This document shows positions 1 to 7,947 of a DNA stretch of 64,000 nt, one piece after another. Position 1 is the first letter of the stretch. Every line of letters begins with the position of its first letter. Both the position numbers and the translations under genes were made by a program. Source of the DNA: Bog-793 sp963761425 (GTDB lineage: Bacteria > Actinomycetota > Acidimicrobiia > Acidimicrobiales > Bog-793); the NCBI GenBank assembly GCA_963761425.1, contig CAVXGQ010000005.1, positions 248,001-312,000 on the forward strand, given 5' to 3'. Below the pieces are notes generated by a model. The model did no database searches, was not told the origin of the DNA, and worked only from the letters and a program-made list of their open reading frames with translations.

Positions 1-278
1 ACACTCAAGAGGAGAGTGCTTCCCGACTTGCTCAGTGGGTTCATCGGGCACTGGGGCTCGCCACTCGGCGCCACTAAAAACCCAGTACAGGGCAGACGAT
101 CCGCGCGCGCCTTGGACACAGTTTGGAGACGAGCGGCGCGACGCGCCAAGAGAACAGAGAATGCAGTGGATGGCACCGCGCCAGCTTGGCGGTGTCTCCT
201 CCGTATCGAGACCGCTGACGCCAGCCTGGCACGATCTGGAAGGAGGATTCGCCTGCCCCCGCGAGCGGTCGCCCCACA
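1..278. other. No gene seen upstream of the cellulase
   Basis: Several short overlapping reading frames occur on both strands here, but none has a convincing ribosome site, a recognisable domain or a consistent codon pattern. I see no RNA gene. The stretch ends at the promoter of the GH6 gene. Confidence 0.5.
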
Positions 279-307
279 TTGACCATCTAACCTTCCGAGC
301 ATATAGT
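279..307 (+). promoter_or_regulatory. Sigma-70-type promoter of the GH6 gene
   Basis: TTGACC at 279-284 and TATAGT at 302-307 are separated by exactly 17 bases, each matching five of six consensus positions. The surrounding DNA is much more AT-rich than its neighbours. Transcription would start near 314 and leave a leader of about 85 bases before the ATG at 398. Confidence 0.6.
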
Positions 308-397
308 TTATTTCTTTGAAGCTTGTATTTGAAAACTTCGTTCCACAAGGAAGGAGGGAAGAAAGAACGCATACCGAAGACAACAGAGGAGGGCAAG

Positions 398-2134
398 ATG
401 GGAGATCTCTTTTTCGGGCGCTGGTCAAGTCCTGAGCGTCCTGTAGGTCGCTCTCGACGAGAGCGTCATGTAACAACGTTGCACGGGTCATCAAGACATC
501 CGGCCGCGCGACGGATCGGAATCTTGGCGTTCCTCGCGCTCGCCGCGGGGGCGCTCGCCGCTATGCCGCTGGCGGTATCGGCCTCGGCGTCGCCGACGAC
601 CACCGGAAGTGGGCACACCCTGCCGGCGGGCACGAAGTTCTACGTACCTCCGCCCGCCCAAGGATCGTTGCAGGAGATCTTCCAGCTGCTCTGGAGCGGC
701 CAGTTCAAGGACGCCGGGCTGATCGCCACGATGGAGTCCTATCCGTCGGCGGTGTGGCTCGACGGTGAGACAGCAGCGCAAGCGGCCAAGGGCGCCCGCG
801 GTGAGGAACAGGCCAACTTCGACGTCGCAATGCAGGTGCGCCAGGCGCTGTTCGCGGCGCGCTTCCAGCACGCCGTGCCGATCTTCGTCGCCTACAACAT
901 CCCGGGTCGTGACTGCTCGCAGTACTCGGCTGGCGGAGCTCCGTCGGACGCCGCCTACGATGCCTGGATCGACTCCATCGAGGGGGCGCTGGGAAACGCC
1001 CAAGCGGTGATGATCCTCGAGCCCGACGCTCTGGCGAACCTGCCGGGGTACTGCGGGTCGGCGTACGAAACGGAATTCCCTAACATCACCGACACCACCC
1101 GCATCGACGACGTCAACTACGGCGTCACCACCCTCGAGAACGACCCCAACATCAGCCTGTACATCGACGGTGGCCACAGCGCCTGGCAGACCACGGGCAA
1201 CATCGCCGAGGTCCTGGTGGCGGCCGGCGTGCAGCAGGCTCAGGGCTTCTTCCTCAACGTCTCCAACTACCAGTACGCGACCAACAACGTCTTCTACGGC
1301 ACGTGGGTGTCCTCGTGCATCGCCTACGCGACGGTCAACAACGGCGTGACCCCAGCGGAGGCACTGGGCTATGCCAGCACGCTCGACTCAGCAGACAACA
1401 ACCCGAGCGGCGCCTTCGCCAGCTGCCCGAACCAGTACTGGAACGGTGGGCCCGCAGTCAGTTGGGTCGGGGTAGCAATGAGCCCCTACGGCGTGTGGAG
1501 CGAGAGCGGACCGGTGCCGACGGGTACCGGCACCACCGGAGACCTCGACACCGCCGGGACCGACAGCTGGTACGCCTCGTTGCTGGGCACCACCGTGCCG
1601 ACCACCCACTTCGTGATCGACACGAGCCGTGACGGCCTTGGGCCGAACGACATGGAGACCTACTACAGCGCTCCGTACGACCAGCCCGAGAGCATCGTCG
1701 GCAGCACTCCGGGCGTCGAGTACCCGGACAACAGCCCGCCAGGTGGCTCGCTCCAGAACGGAAACTGGTGCAACCCGCCTGACTCCGGCCTCGGCCTCGC
1801 GCCGACAGCGAACACGAGCACCGTGGCGAACTCGCTCGACAGCTACCTTCCGGCCGACACGTCGCTGCTCGACGCGTACCTCTGGGTGAAGACCCCGGGG
1901 CAGTCGGACGGTCAGTGCGACCTTGCCGGCGGTGTGCGGAACTGGGACGACGCAGCCGGCACGATCGAGGCCACGATTCCGGGTTGGCCGGCAACCACGA
2001 GCAGCATCTTCAGCACCTTCGACCCGCTGTGGAGCATCGAGACCCACTCGGTCTTCACCGACCCGGCCGCTGGTGACTGGTTCCCCCAGCAGGCACTTCA
2101 GCTCGCCGAGAACGCCAACCCCCCGCTGAAATGA
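398..2134 (+). CDS. Secreted glycoside hydrolase family 6 cellulase
   Basis: GH6 enzymes are inverting beta-1,4-glucanases, either cellobiohydrolases or endoglucanases. Both family signatures are present: VAYNIPGRDCSQYSAGG, with the conserved aspartate at about residue 172, and VMILEPDALANL, with the catalytic-acid aspartate at about residue 210. The ATG at 398 is chosen because a strong AGAGGAGGG ribosome site lies just before it; an in-frame TTG at 323 has none. Residues 36-62 form a basic then hydrophobic signal segment ending near SASA. The 578-residue product has no evident carbohydrate-binding module or wall anchor. Endo versus exo action cannot be decided from the motifs. The gene stands alone between its own promoter and a hairpin terminator. 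Confidence 0.93.
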   Translation: MGDLFFGRWSSPERPVGRSRRERHVTTLHGSSRHPAARRIGILAFLALAAGALAAMPLAVSASASPTTTGSGHTLPAGTKFYVPPPAQGSLQEIFQLLWSGQFKDAGLIATMESYPSAVWLDGETAAQAAKGARGEEQANFDVAMQVRQALFAARFQHAVPIFVAYNIPGRDCSQYSAGGAPSDAAYDAWIDSIEGALGNAQAVMILEPDALANLPGYCGSAYETEFPNITDTTRIDDVNYGVTTLENDPNISLYIDGGHSAWQTTGNIAEVLVAAGVQQAQGFFLNVSNYQYATNNVFYGTWVSSCIAYATVNNGVTPAEALGYASTLDSADNNPSGAFASCPNQYWNGGPAVSWVGVAMSPYGVWSESGPVPTGTGTTGDLDTAGTDSWYASLLGTTVPTTHFVIDTSRDGLGPNDMETYYSAPYDQPESIVGSTPGVEYPDNSPPGGSLQNGNWCNPPDSGLGLAPTANTSTVANSLDSYLPADTSLLDAYLWVKTPGQSDGQCDLAGGVRNWDDAAGTIEATIPGWPATTSSIFSTFDPLWSIETHSVFTDPAAGDWFPQQALQLAENANPPLK

Positions 2135-2185
2135 ACTAGGGGCAACTGCTGTCGGCCTGCTGACTAGGCAGATAGCGCCGCGCCA

Positions 2186-2233
2186 CCGGCCCCGGCTCTG
2201 CGGACCCACATCGGTCCGAGGAGCCGGGGCCGG
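2186..2233 (+). terminator. Strong hairpin after the GH6 gene
   Basis: A perfect 13-bp stem (CCGGCCCCGGCTC at 2186-2198 with its complement at 2221-2233) encloses a second 6-bp stem (CGGACC with GGTCCG). It lies 50 bases after the stop codon. No T-tract follows, which is common for actinobacterial terminators. Confidence 0.6.
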
Positions 2234-2247
2234 CGTGTGCCTCCGCG

Positions 2248-2364
2248 ATGACCTGTCAGGTGGCCCAGGCGACGAAGACCCTCGCCCACACCATGCTCCA
2301 CGACGGGAGCGAGAACACAAGCTGCCGCGGGGTGATCGAGACCGAGGCGGAGTCGGCCGCCTAC
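2248..2364 (+). pseudogene. Left fragment of a resident ardC-like gene
   Basis: The frame reads ATKTLAHTMLHDG, then CRG and IETEAESAAY, which parallels residues of the complete ArdC-type protein at 6799-7698 (KSLCHELAHVRLHDG, CRGIAEIEAESVAY). The N-terminal domain is absent; only the hairpin of the previous gene lies upstream. Relative to the intact copy four codons are missing at the zinc site, so the HExxH motif is gone. The reading continues without a frame break at 7701, on the other side of the inserted element. It is inert debris that marks the insertion point. Confidence 0.8.
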
Positions 2365-2368
2365 CCAC

Positions 2369-2379
2369 TTATCTGGACA
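2369..2379 (+). repeat. Left terminal inverted repeat of the recombinase element
   Basis: TTATCTGGACA matches the inverted right-end sequence at 10 of 11 positions. It is itself part of a small palindrome (CCACTT ... AAGTGG, 2365-2384), a plausible recombinase binding site. Confidence 0.55.
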
Positions 2380-2501
2380 AGTGGAGACTTCAGAAGGAGA
2401 TCGACTTGTTCGGCCCAGTTTCCAATGAGAGATCGATAGTCGTTGAGGAAGAGGTCGCTCGGGTCCCCCAGCTCGGCGGTCGAGAGTGGTCTTCTGGTGG
2501 G

Positions 2502-3674
2502 GTGGAGGCGAACGAGTTCCGGGTGAGGCGTCGTCGAGAAGGCGCCAGCGGCGCTCCTTGCGCACTCGTCGACGGCGCGGGCCATCCGGTGCCGATCATC
2601 TCGGGCTTTCTCCGATACTTGACGGCCCGGGGTTGCTCACCGAACACCGTTTCGGCCTACGCGCACGACCTGCTGCACTTTTTTCGCTTCCTCGACGTCG
2701 CCGAGCTGACCTGGCAGTCCTTCGGGCCACCGCAGACGATCGAGTTCCTCGAGTACCTGCGCGCCGTGCCGGCTCGCCGCCCGGGCCAGCGACTCGGCCT
2801 CGCTCCCGTCGCCAGGTCCGGCTCTGGCGGCGCGACCCAGTTGAGCCCGCCCACGGTCAACCGAGTGCTGGCTGCAGTCTCGTCCCTCTACGACTACCTC
2901 ATCTTGAGCGGCAACCTCACCGCCGGGGACAACCCGCTGCTGAAGCGCCCGGACCCGGCCGCGGCGCGGGTGTCGGAGCGGCACCGCCCCTTCATGGGCC
3001 GTGCCAGTCGCCAGCGCCCGATGCGCCGATCGATTCGGGTCCGGGAGGTCGAGCGCCTGCCACGGCCCCTCAGCGACGAACAGGTGGCGGCGCTGCTCGG
3101 CGAGCTGCACAGCGACCGTGACCGCGCGCTCGTGCTCGTCATGCTGGAGGGCGGCCTGCGTCCTGGCGAGGCCCTCGGTCTCCAGCTCGCCGACATCTCC
3201 TACGGGAGGCGCCGGGTGGTGGTCCGCTGTCGGGACGACCACCCGAAAGGCGTCCGCTCCAAGTCCCGCACCGAGCGGGTCGTCGACCTCGGCGAAGGGG
3301 CGGCGCTCGCCGCGCTGAGCGCCTACGTGATGGGGAGCCGACCGCGCCACCTGGAGGTGCCCTGGGTCTTCCTCGTCGGCGGCCGCGGTCCCCGCCGGGC
3401 CGAGCCGCTCGGCTACCCCGCTCTCGCCAAGGCCTTCGCCCGGGCGGCGACCCGCGCCGGCATCCGCGAGCCCTGGGTGACCCCGCACGCCCTGCGCCAC
3501 ACCCATGCCACGAGGATGTGGGAGGGGGGCATGCGCGAGCTCACCTTGCAGCGTCGCCTCGGCCACGCCTCGGCGGAGTCGACCCGGCTCTACACCAGGG
3601 TGGCGGACCGAATGGTCGTCGCCGAGTACAACCAGGCGCTCGGAAACCCGGCCCCGGGAGCCTCCAAGCGATGA
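2502..3674 (+). CDS. Tyrosine recombinase, TnpA-like (first of pair)
   Basis: Phage-integrase-fold recombinase. Counting from the GTG at 2502 (390 residues), the catalytic set is visible: Arg220 in GGLRPGEA, His329-x-x-Arg332 in HALRHTHATR, and the nucleophile Tyr364 in TRLYTRV. A SAM-like N-terminal DNA-binding domain (GFLRYLTARGCSPNTVSAYAH) lies near residues 35-55. No ATG is available in frame; GTG at 2502 or 2523 is the likely start, and longer readings would begin outside the element. The stop overlaps the next start as ATGA, indicating coupled translation. The size fits Tn554 TnpA (about 360 residues). Confidence 0.85.
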   Translation: MEANEFRVRRRREGASGAPCALVDGAGHPVPIISGFLRYLTARGCSPNTVSAYAHDLLHFFRFLDVAELTWQSFGPPQTIEFLEYLRAVPARRPGQRLGLAPVARSGSGGATQLSPPTVNRVLAAVSSLYDYLILSGNLTAGDNPLLKRPDPAAARVSERHRPFMGRASRQRPMRRSIRVREVERLPRPLSDEQVAALLGELHSDRDRALVLVMLEGGLRPGEALGLQLADISYGRRRVVVRCRDDHPKGVRSKSRTERVVDLGEGAALAALSAYVMGSRPRHLEVPWVFLVGGRGPRRAEPLGYPALAKAFARAATRAGIREPWVTPHALRHTHATRMWEGGMRELTLQRRLGHASAESTRLYTRVADRMVVAEYNQALGNPAPGASKR

Positions 3675-5728
3675 CCGCCCTTGCCGCCCTCGCCACCGGG
3701 GTCGGGGCCGGGGCCCCGACCCCGACCCACGCGAGCGCCGAGGAGTTCGACGAGCTGGTGCGCCGGCTCTCCCCCGACCCCGACTACCGCCACCGCCGCC
3801 AGCGCCAGCGGGCCGACTTTGCCGATCGCTACCCCGACCTCGCCGACTGGTTCGCCGAGCCGCTCGGAAGACGGGTGGGGCGCCGCTTCGGGGCTCCCCC
3901 CGGGGAGCTCGTCGACCCGGTCAGTTACGAGGCCCGCACCTACCTGCTGTTCCTGGGTGTCACCGGCCGGGTGGCCTTCGACTTCGAATGGCTGCTCGCC
4001 GTTCCCTACGTCGGCATCTGGCGCTTCGCCGCCGCCCTCGACCTCGACGTGGCCCGCGTCGCCGCCGAGGAGTTGCCCGCCGTCGCCGAGAAGCTCGGCT
4101 ATCGCTCGAGGACCGCCCAAAAGGCGGCGCACTGGGCACTCGCCCGGTTGTTCTTGCACAAGGCCGAGGCGAGCCTCGACGGGATCACCGTCGCCGACCT
4201 CGACGAGCTCTCCGAGGCGATCCGCGCCTTCGGGCACCGCGGAGACGTCGCCAGCTTCCACGGTCCGGGCTACGAGCGCCTTTCGGCCGACTGGCGGAGC
4301 GTGCTGCACCTCCTTCACGTCCTCCTCTACCACCGCGGCCAGGTTGCCGATCCTCCGCGACGCCGGCTGGTCGCCCCGTCTCGCCCCTCCCCGCTGCCCG
4401 AGCCGATGGCCCAAACGGTGACCCGCTACCTCGCGGCGCGGGCGTTGCTCGACCGTCCGGCCACGCTCGACAACCTCGAGCGGGGCCTTCGCCGTTTCGC
4501 CGGCTGGCTGGCGGCGGAGGTGCCGGGGCTTTCGAGCTGGACCGAGCTCACCCGGGAGCAGGTCCTCGCCTACGCCGGGTGGCTGGGTGAGGCGCCGAAC
4601 TCCCGCACCGGGGCCCCGCTGGCGGCCAACACCAAACGTGGCCTGCTCGCTCCGGTGGTGGCGTTCTTCCGAGACGCCTCGGCCTGGGGGTGGGAGGAGA
4701 TGCCGTCCCGGCCGTTGCTGGCTGGCGGCGACCTGCCGAAGATCCCCCTCGCCGTTCCCCGTTACATCCCCGACGACGAGCTTTTCCGCCTGATGGTCGC
4801 GGTGCGCGAGCTCTCCTGCCCCTTCCAGCGGGCCGCCCTGTTGGTCGCCCGCTGGAGCGGGGCGCGCCGCGGCGAGATCGGCCGGTTGCACCTCGACTGC
4901 CTCGACGCCTACCCCGACGGCACGCCGCGTCTCCGCCTTCCGGCGGGAAAGACCTACCGGGAGCGGGTCGTGCCGTTGAACCCTGAGGCGGCGGAGGCCA
5001 TCCAAGCGGTCCAGGCGCTGCGCTCCGGGCGGGCCGAGCGAGGATTCGTCGACGAGCTCACCGGGACCCCGACGCGCTACCTCTTCGTCCGCCACGGGAC
5101 CCGCCTCTCCATGGGCTACCTGTTCGAAGCGGCGCTCCGGACGGCTTGTGGCGCGACGGGACTCGTGACGCCGGAGGGCAAGCCGACGATCAGCGCCCAC
5201 CGCTTCCGCCACACTGTCGGGACCCAGCTTGCCGAACGGGGTGCGAAATTGCACACGATCATGAGTGTCCTCGGCCACACGAGCGTGTCGATGGCCCTCG
5301 TGTATGCGCAGATCAGCGACCGGGAGGTGCTCCGCGACTACCAGGCCGTGCTCGGTCCCGGGGCCGCGCTCGCCGGGCCGAGCGCCGAGGTGTTGCGCTC
5401 GGGGACCCTTCCCGCCGAGGCGGTCGACTGGCTGAAGTCGAACTTCTTGAAGACCGAGCTCGAGCTCGGTCACTGCCTGCGGCTGCCGGAGGAAGGGCCC
5501 TGCGAGTGCGATCTCTACCTCAACTGCGCGAAGTTCGTGACGAGCGCCGCCTACGCGCCACGCCTGCGGCGTCGGCGCGCCCTCGAGCTTCAACTCGCCG
5601 AGGATGCGACCGTTCGTGACTGGCAGCGAGAGGTCGAGCGCCACCGCCGGATCGCGAACCGCATCGAGTGCCTGCTCGACGAGTTGCGGGAGCCGCTCGA
5701 CCAACCCGAGGAGAAAGGTGAGAAGTGA
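3671..5728 (+). CDS. Large tyrosine recombinase, TnpB-like
   Basis: A 685-residue protein with a long N-terminal region and a C-terminal integrase-fold catalytic domain. It has Arg399 in SGARRGEI, a Lys in GKTYRERVVPL, His510-x-x-Arg513 in HRFRH and Tyr545 in LVYAQI. Beyond the catalytic Tyr is a cysteine cluster (HCLRLPEEGPCECD then NCAKF), a tail seen in TnpB-type recombinases and probably metal-binding. The ATG at 3671 overlaps the preceding stop. In Tn554-type transposons both recombinases are needed for insertion; by analogy this pair should act together at the terminal repeats. Confidence 0.88.
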   Translation: MTALAALATGVGAGAPTPTHASAEEFDELVRRLSPDPDYRHRRQRQRADFADRYPDLADWFAEPLGRRVGRRFGAPPGELVDPVSYEARTYLLFLGVTGRVAFDFEWLLAVPYVGIWRFAAALDLDVARVAAEELPAVAEKLGYRSRTAQKAAHWALARLFLHKAEASLDGITVADLDELSEAIRAFGHRGDVASFHGPGYERLSADWRSVLHLLHVLLYHRGQVADPPRRRLVAPSRPSPLPEPMAQTVTRYLAARALLDRPATLDNLERGLRRFAGWLAAEVPGLSSWTELTREQVLAYAGWLGEAPNSRTGAPLAANTKRGLLAPVVAFFRDASAWGWEEMPSRPLLAGGDLPKIPLAVPRYIPDDELFRLMVAVRELSCPFQRAALLVARWSGARRGEIGRLHLDCLDAYPDGTPRLRLPAGKTYRERVVPLNPEAAEAIQAVQALRSGRAERGFVDELTGTPTRYLFVRHGTRLSMGYLFEAALRTACGATGLVTPEGKPTISAHRFRHTVGTQLAERGAKLHTIMSVLGHTSVSMALVYAQISDREVLRDYQAVLGPGAALAGPSAEVLRSGTLPAEAVDWLKSNFLKTELELGHCLRLPEEGPCECDLYLNCAKFVTSAAYAPRLRRRRALELQLAEDATVRDWQREVERHRRIANRIECLLDELREPLDQPEEKGEK

Positions 5729-6531
5729 TGGATAGCTTCCTCGTGGCCCGCAACCCCGATCCGGATTCCACCCTGCCCTACCTCTTGCGCCTGCCGCTTC
5801 CCGGTGGCCCGCTCCTCTTGAAGGCTCGCGACCCCTGGCCCCGAACCACGAAGGTCTACTGCCACCGGGCCGAGTTCTGGCCGGAGGACCCCGACCTCGT
5901 CGAGGAGACCCCGATCCGCAGTTGCGAGCGCCGCGGCGTCGCCATCGATCTCGTCCTCGACCGCTCGCGGTTGAATCGCTCGCAGTTCGTGTTCACGAAG
6001 ATCCAGGGCGGGCGGGAAGCGATCTTCTGGCAGTCTCCTCGCACCACACGGACCGCTCGTCCGGGCCTCCGGGTGCCGACCCGGCGGGCCTCTCGTCACC
6101 AGGCGCTCGAGATTCTCGTCGACAGCCGCGAGCGCTACCCCTATCGCTTCGCACGCCAGCAAGCCGTCACCGAGCGGCGGGCAATTCCCGCCGGGGATTA
6201 CGGGGTCGAGCTCGACGGGGACCTGGTCGCCGTCGTCGAGCGCAAGACGGTGCAGGACCTCGCGAGCTGCCTCGTCGACGGCAGCCTGGCCTACCTGCTC
6301 GCCGAGCTCTCCGCCCTCCCCCGAGCCGCCCTCGTCGTCGAGGGCCGCTACGCGCAGCTGCTGAAGCTCGAGCACGTGAAGGCCGGCTTCGTCGCCGAAC
6401 TCCTCGCCACCGTCCAGGTCCGCTACCCGAGCGTCCCGATCGTCTTTCTGGACACCCGGCCACTCGCCGAGGAGTGGAGCTTCCGTTTTCTCGGTGCGGC
6501 CCTTTCCTATTCGCGAGCCGCGGAGTCTTGA
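5728..6531 (+). CDS. ERCC4-fold (XPF/Mus81-like) nuclease
   Basis: The C-terminal half carries the ERCC4 nuclease core: ILVDSRERYPYRF, then GDYGVELDGDLVAVVERK, with the GDx(n)ERKx3D signature at about Glu171-Arg172-Lys173 and Asp177. Proteins of this fold cut branched DNA. The first 130 residues are proline- and arginine-rich and unrecognised. The ATG at 5728 overlaps the previous stop by one base and follows GAGAAAGGTGAG; a GTG at 5725 is the alternative. It is the third gene of the recombinase operon, the slot of the small TnpC in Tn554. A role in resolving junctions during transposition is inference. Confidence 0.85.
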   Translation: MDSFLVARNPDPDSTLPYLLRLPLPGGPLLLKARDPWPRTTKVYCHRAEFWPEDPDLVEETPIRSCERRGVAIDLVLDRSRLNRSQFVFTKIQGGREAIFWQSPRTTRTARPGLRVPTRRASRHQALEILVDSRERYPYRFARQQAVTERRAIPAGDYGVELDGDLVAVVERKTVQDLASCLVDGSLAYLLAELSALPRAALVVEGRYAQLLKLEHVKAGFVAELLATVQVRYPSVPIVFLDTRPLAEEWSFRFLGAALSYSRAAES

Positions 6532-6798
6532 AGGTCTCACCGGCCTTGCCCCGTCGAGGGGCGAGGTCGGTGTTGGTGAAGGGAATTCCTTCCCGCCAGG
6601 TCGCCGCAGTCTACCGACACCCCTTCCGGGCTCAAGGGACGCTCCGGGGCGCCGCCACGGTGGGCGACCCTCCGGGTCGGCTCGCGCCTCGCCCACCGGG
6701 CTCCGCTTCCTCTGCTCTTCGCCCCTGACCCCGGCGGGGTCCCCGTCGGTCGCCCGCCGCCAAGGCGGGACGGTCCCGCCGAAGAAAGGCGGAGTCCG

Positions 6799-7698
6799 AT
6801 GCAGCGACCAGCACACCACAAGAGCGAGATGCCCCGGAGGGACAGGCTCGCCGAGACCCACGATCGGCTCGTCCAGGCGGTCGAGTCGCTCACGAGCGGC
6901 GAAGACTGGCAGCGCATGCTCGACGTCGCGCGCCAGTTCCACACCTACAGCCCGAACAACGTTTGGCTCATCTTCGCCCAGCGACCGGAGGCGACTCGGG
7001 TGGCGGGGTTCCACACCTGGAAGAAACTCGGTCGCTTCGTCCGGGCCGGCGAGAAGGGGCTCGCCATCCTGGCCCCCTGCGTCTACCGGGCCCGACCCCT
7101 CGAGCCGACCGAGGAGGTCGAGCACCCGGAGCTCGCTCGCATCCTCCGTGGCTTCCGGGTGGTTCACGTTTGGGACCTGGCCCAGACCGAGGGGGCTCCG
7201 TTGAGTGAGGTCGCGCCGGTCCTCTTAGAGGGCAACGCTCCTTCCGTGCTCTGGGAACGGCTCGAGACCCAGGTGCGCGCCGCGGGGTTTAACCTCTTGC
7301 GAGGCGACTGTCGTCCGGCGAACGCGACCACACACTTCCTCACCCGCACCGTCGTCGTCCGTCCGGACCTCTCGCCCGCCCAGGCCACCAAGTCCCTGTG
7401 CCATGAGCTCGCTCACGTCCGCCTGCACGATGGCCGCGAGTACGCCACCGGATGCCGGGGGATCGCGGAGATCGAAGCTGAGTCGGTGGCGTATCTCGTC
7501 TGCTCCTCGGTCGGCGTGCCCACGGACGGCTACTCCTTCCCCTACGTCGCACGGTGGGCCGAAGGGAACATTTCCACGATCAGGGCGACCGCCGACCGCG
7601 TGATCACCTGCGCCCGCTCGATCCTGAACGCTGCCGGCCTGGGGCGAGAAGCCCCTGGCGCAACGCTGGACAACGAGCGACTTGATCTGTCCACATAA
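6799..7698 (+). CDS. ArdC-like antirestriction protein with metalloprotease domain
   Basis: 299 residues in two parts. Residues about 10-100 resemble the ArdC N-terminal ssDNA-binding domain (TYSPNNVWLIFAQRP, GFHTWKKLGR, GEKGLAILAP). Residues about 190-260 are an ImmA/IrrE-like zinc protease region with HELAH at 202-206 and a downstream EIEAES that probably supplies the third ligand. ArdC proteins protect incoming mobile DNA, so this is fitting cargo. GGCGGAG precedes the ATG. A 267-base gap with no clear gene separates it from the nuclease, so it may have its own promoter. The stop codon TAA lies inside the right terminal repeat of the element. Confidence 0.85.
   Translation: MQRPAHHKSEMPRRDRLAETHDRLVQAVESLTSGEDWQRMLDVARQFHTYSPNNVWLIFAQRPEATRVAGFHTWKKLGRFVRAGEKGLAILAPCVYRARPLEPTEEVEHPELARILRGFRVVHVWDLAQTEGAPLSEVAPVLLEGNAPSVLWERLETQVRAAGFNLLRGDCRPANATTHFLTRTVVVRPDLSPAQATKSLCHELAHVRLHDGREYATGCRGIAEIEAESVAYLVCSSVGVPTDGYSFPYVARWAEGNISTIRATADRVITCARSILNAAGLGREAPGATLDNERLDLST
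7688..7698 (-). repeat. Right terminal inverted repeat of the recombinase element
   Basis: Read on the minus strand this is TTATGTGGACA, one mismatch from the left repeat. It overlaps the last codons and stop of the ArdC-like gene. Confidence 0.55.
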
Positions 7699-7700
7699 AC

Positions 7701-7850
7701 CTGGCCTGCCAGTCCGTCGGCATCACGACCGACTCCTACAGCTTCCCGTACATCGCACGTTGGTCGAACGGCGACCTCGAGGTCGCGTGGGGGACCGCCG
7801 AGCGGGTGTTCACCTGCGCCCGGACGATCCTTCAAACCGCAGGTCTCGGA
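7701..7850 (+). pseudogene. Right fragment of the resident ardC-like gene
   Basis: The translation LACQSVGITTDSYSFPYIAR, then WSNGDLE and TAERVFTCARTILQTAGLG, is the C-terminal part of an ArdC-type protein. It closely parallels the cargo copy (LVCSSVGVPTDGYSFPYVAR, TCARSILNAAGLG). It has no start of its own and continues the frame of 2248-2364 exactly. The frame stays open to 7961, but similarity ends near 7850. Confidence 0.8.
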
Positions 7851-7947
7851 TCCGTCGCCGAGCGACGTTGCCACCACAGCTGCGGCATGATCACCTCAGT
7901 CAAATTGTTCGGAGAACCGGGGGCAGCTGACGGGTCTGGAGGATGCG

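Larger units (their letters stand above)
2365..7700 (+). mobile_element. Tn554-like element: two tyrosine recombinases, nuclease, ArdC cargo
   Basis: About 5.34 kb bounded by an imperfect terminal inverted repeat (TTATCTGGACA near the left end, TTATGTGGACA read inward from the right). Joining 2364 to 7701 restores an uninterrupted ardC-like reading frame, which fixes the boundaries to within a base or two. No target duplication is seen, as expected for tyrosine-recombinase transposons. Three genes are translationally coupled by short overlaps, then a cargo gene runs into the right repeat. The order small recombinase, large recombinase, third protein matches Tn554 tnpA-tnpB-tnpC, but here the third protein is an ERCC4-fold nuclease. 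Confidence 0.75.

Noticed and set aside
3590..5704. Long minus-strand frame opposite the large recombinase
   Set aside because: Antisense shadow in high-GC DNA; the plus strand has a complete catalytic domain and coupled starts.
5590..7167. 525-codon minus-strand frame across the nuclease and ArdC genes
   Set aside because: Opposes two recognised proteins and has no domain or ribosome site.
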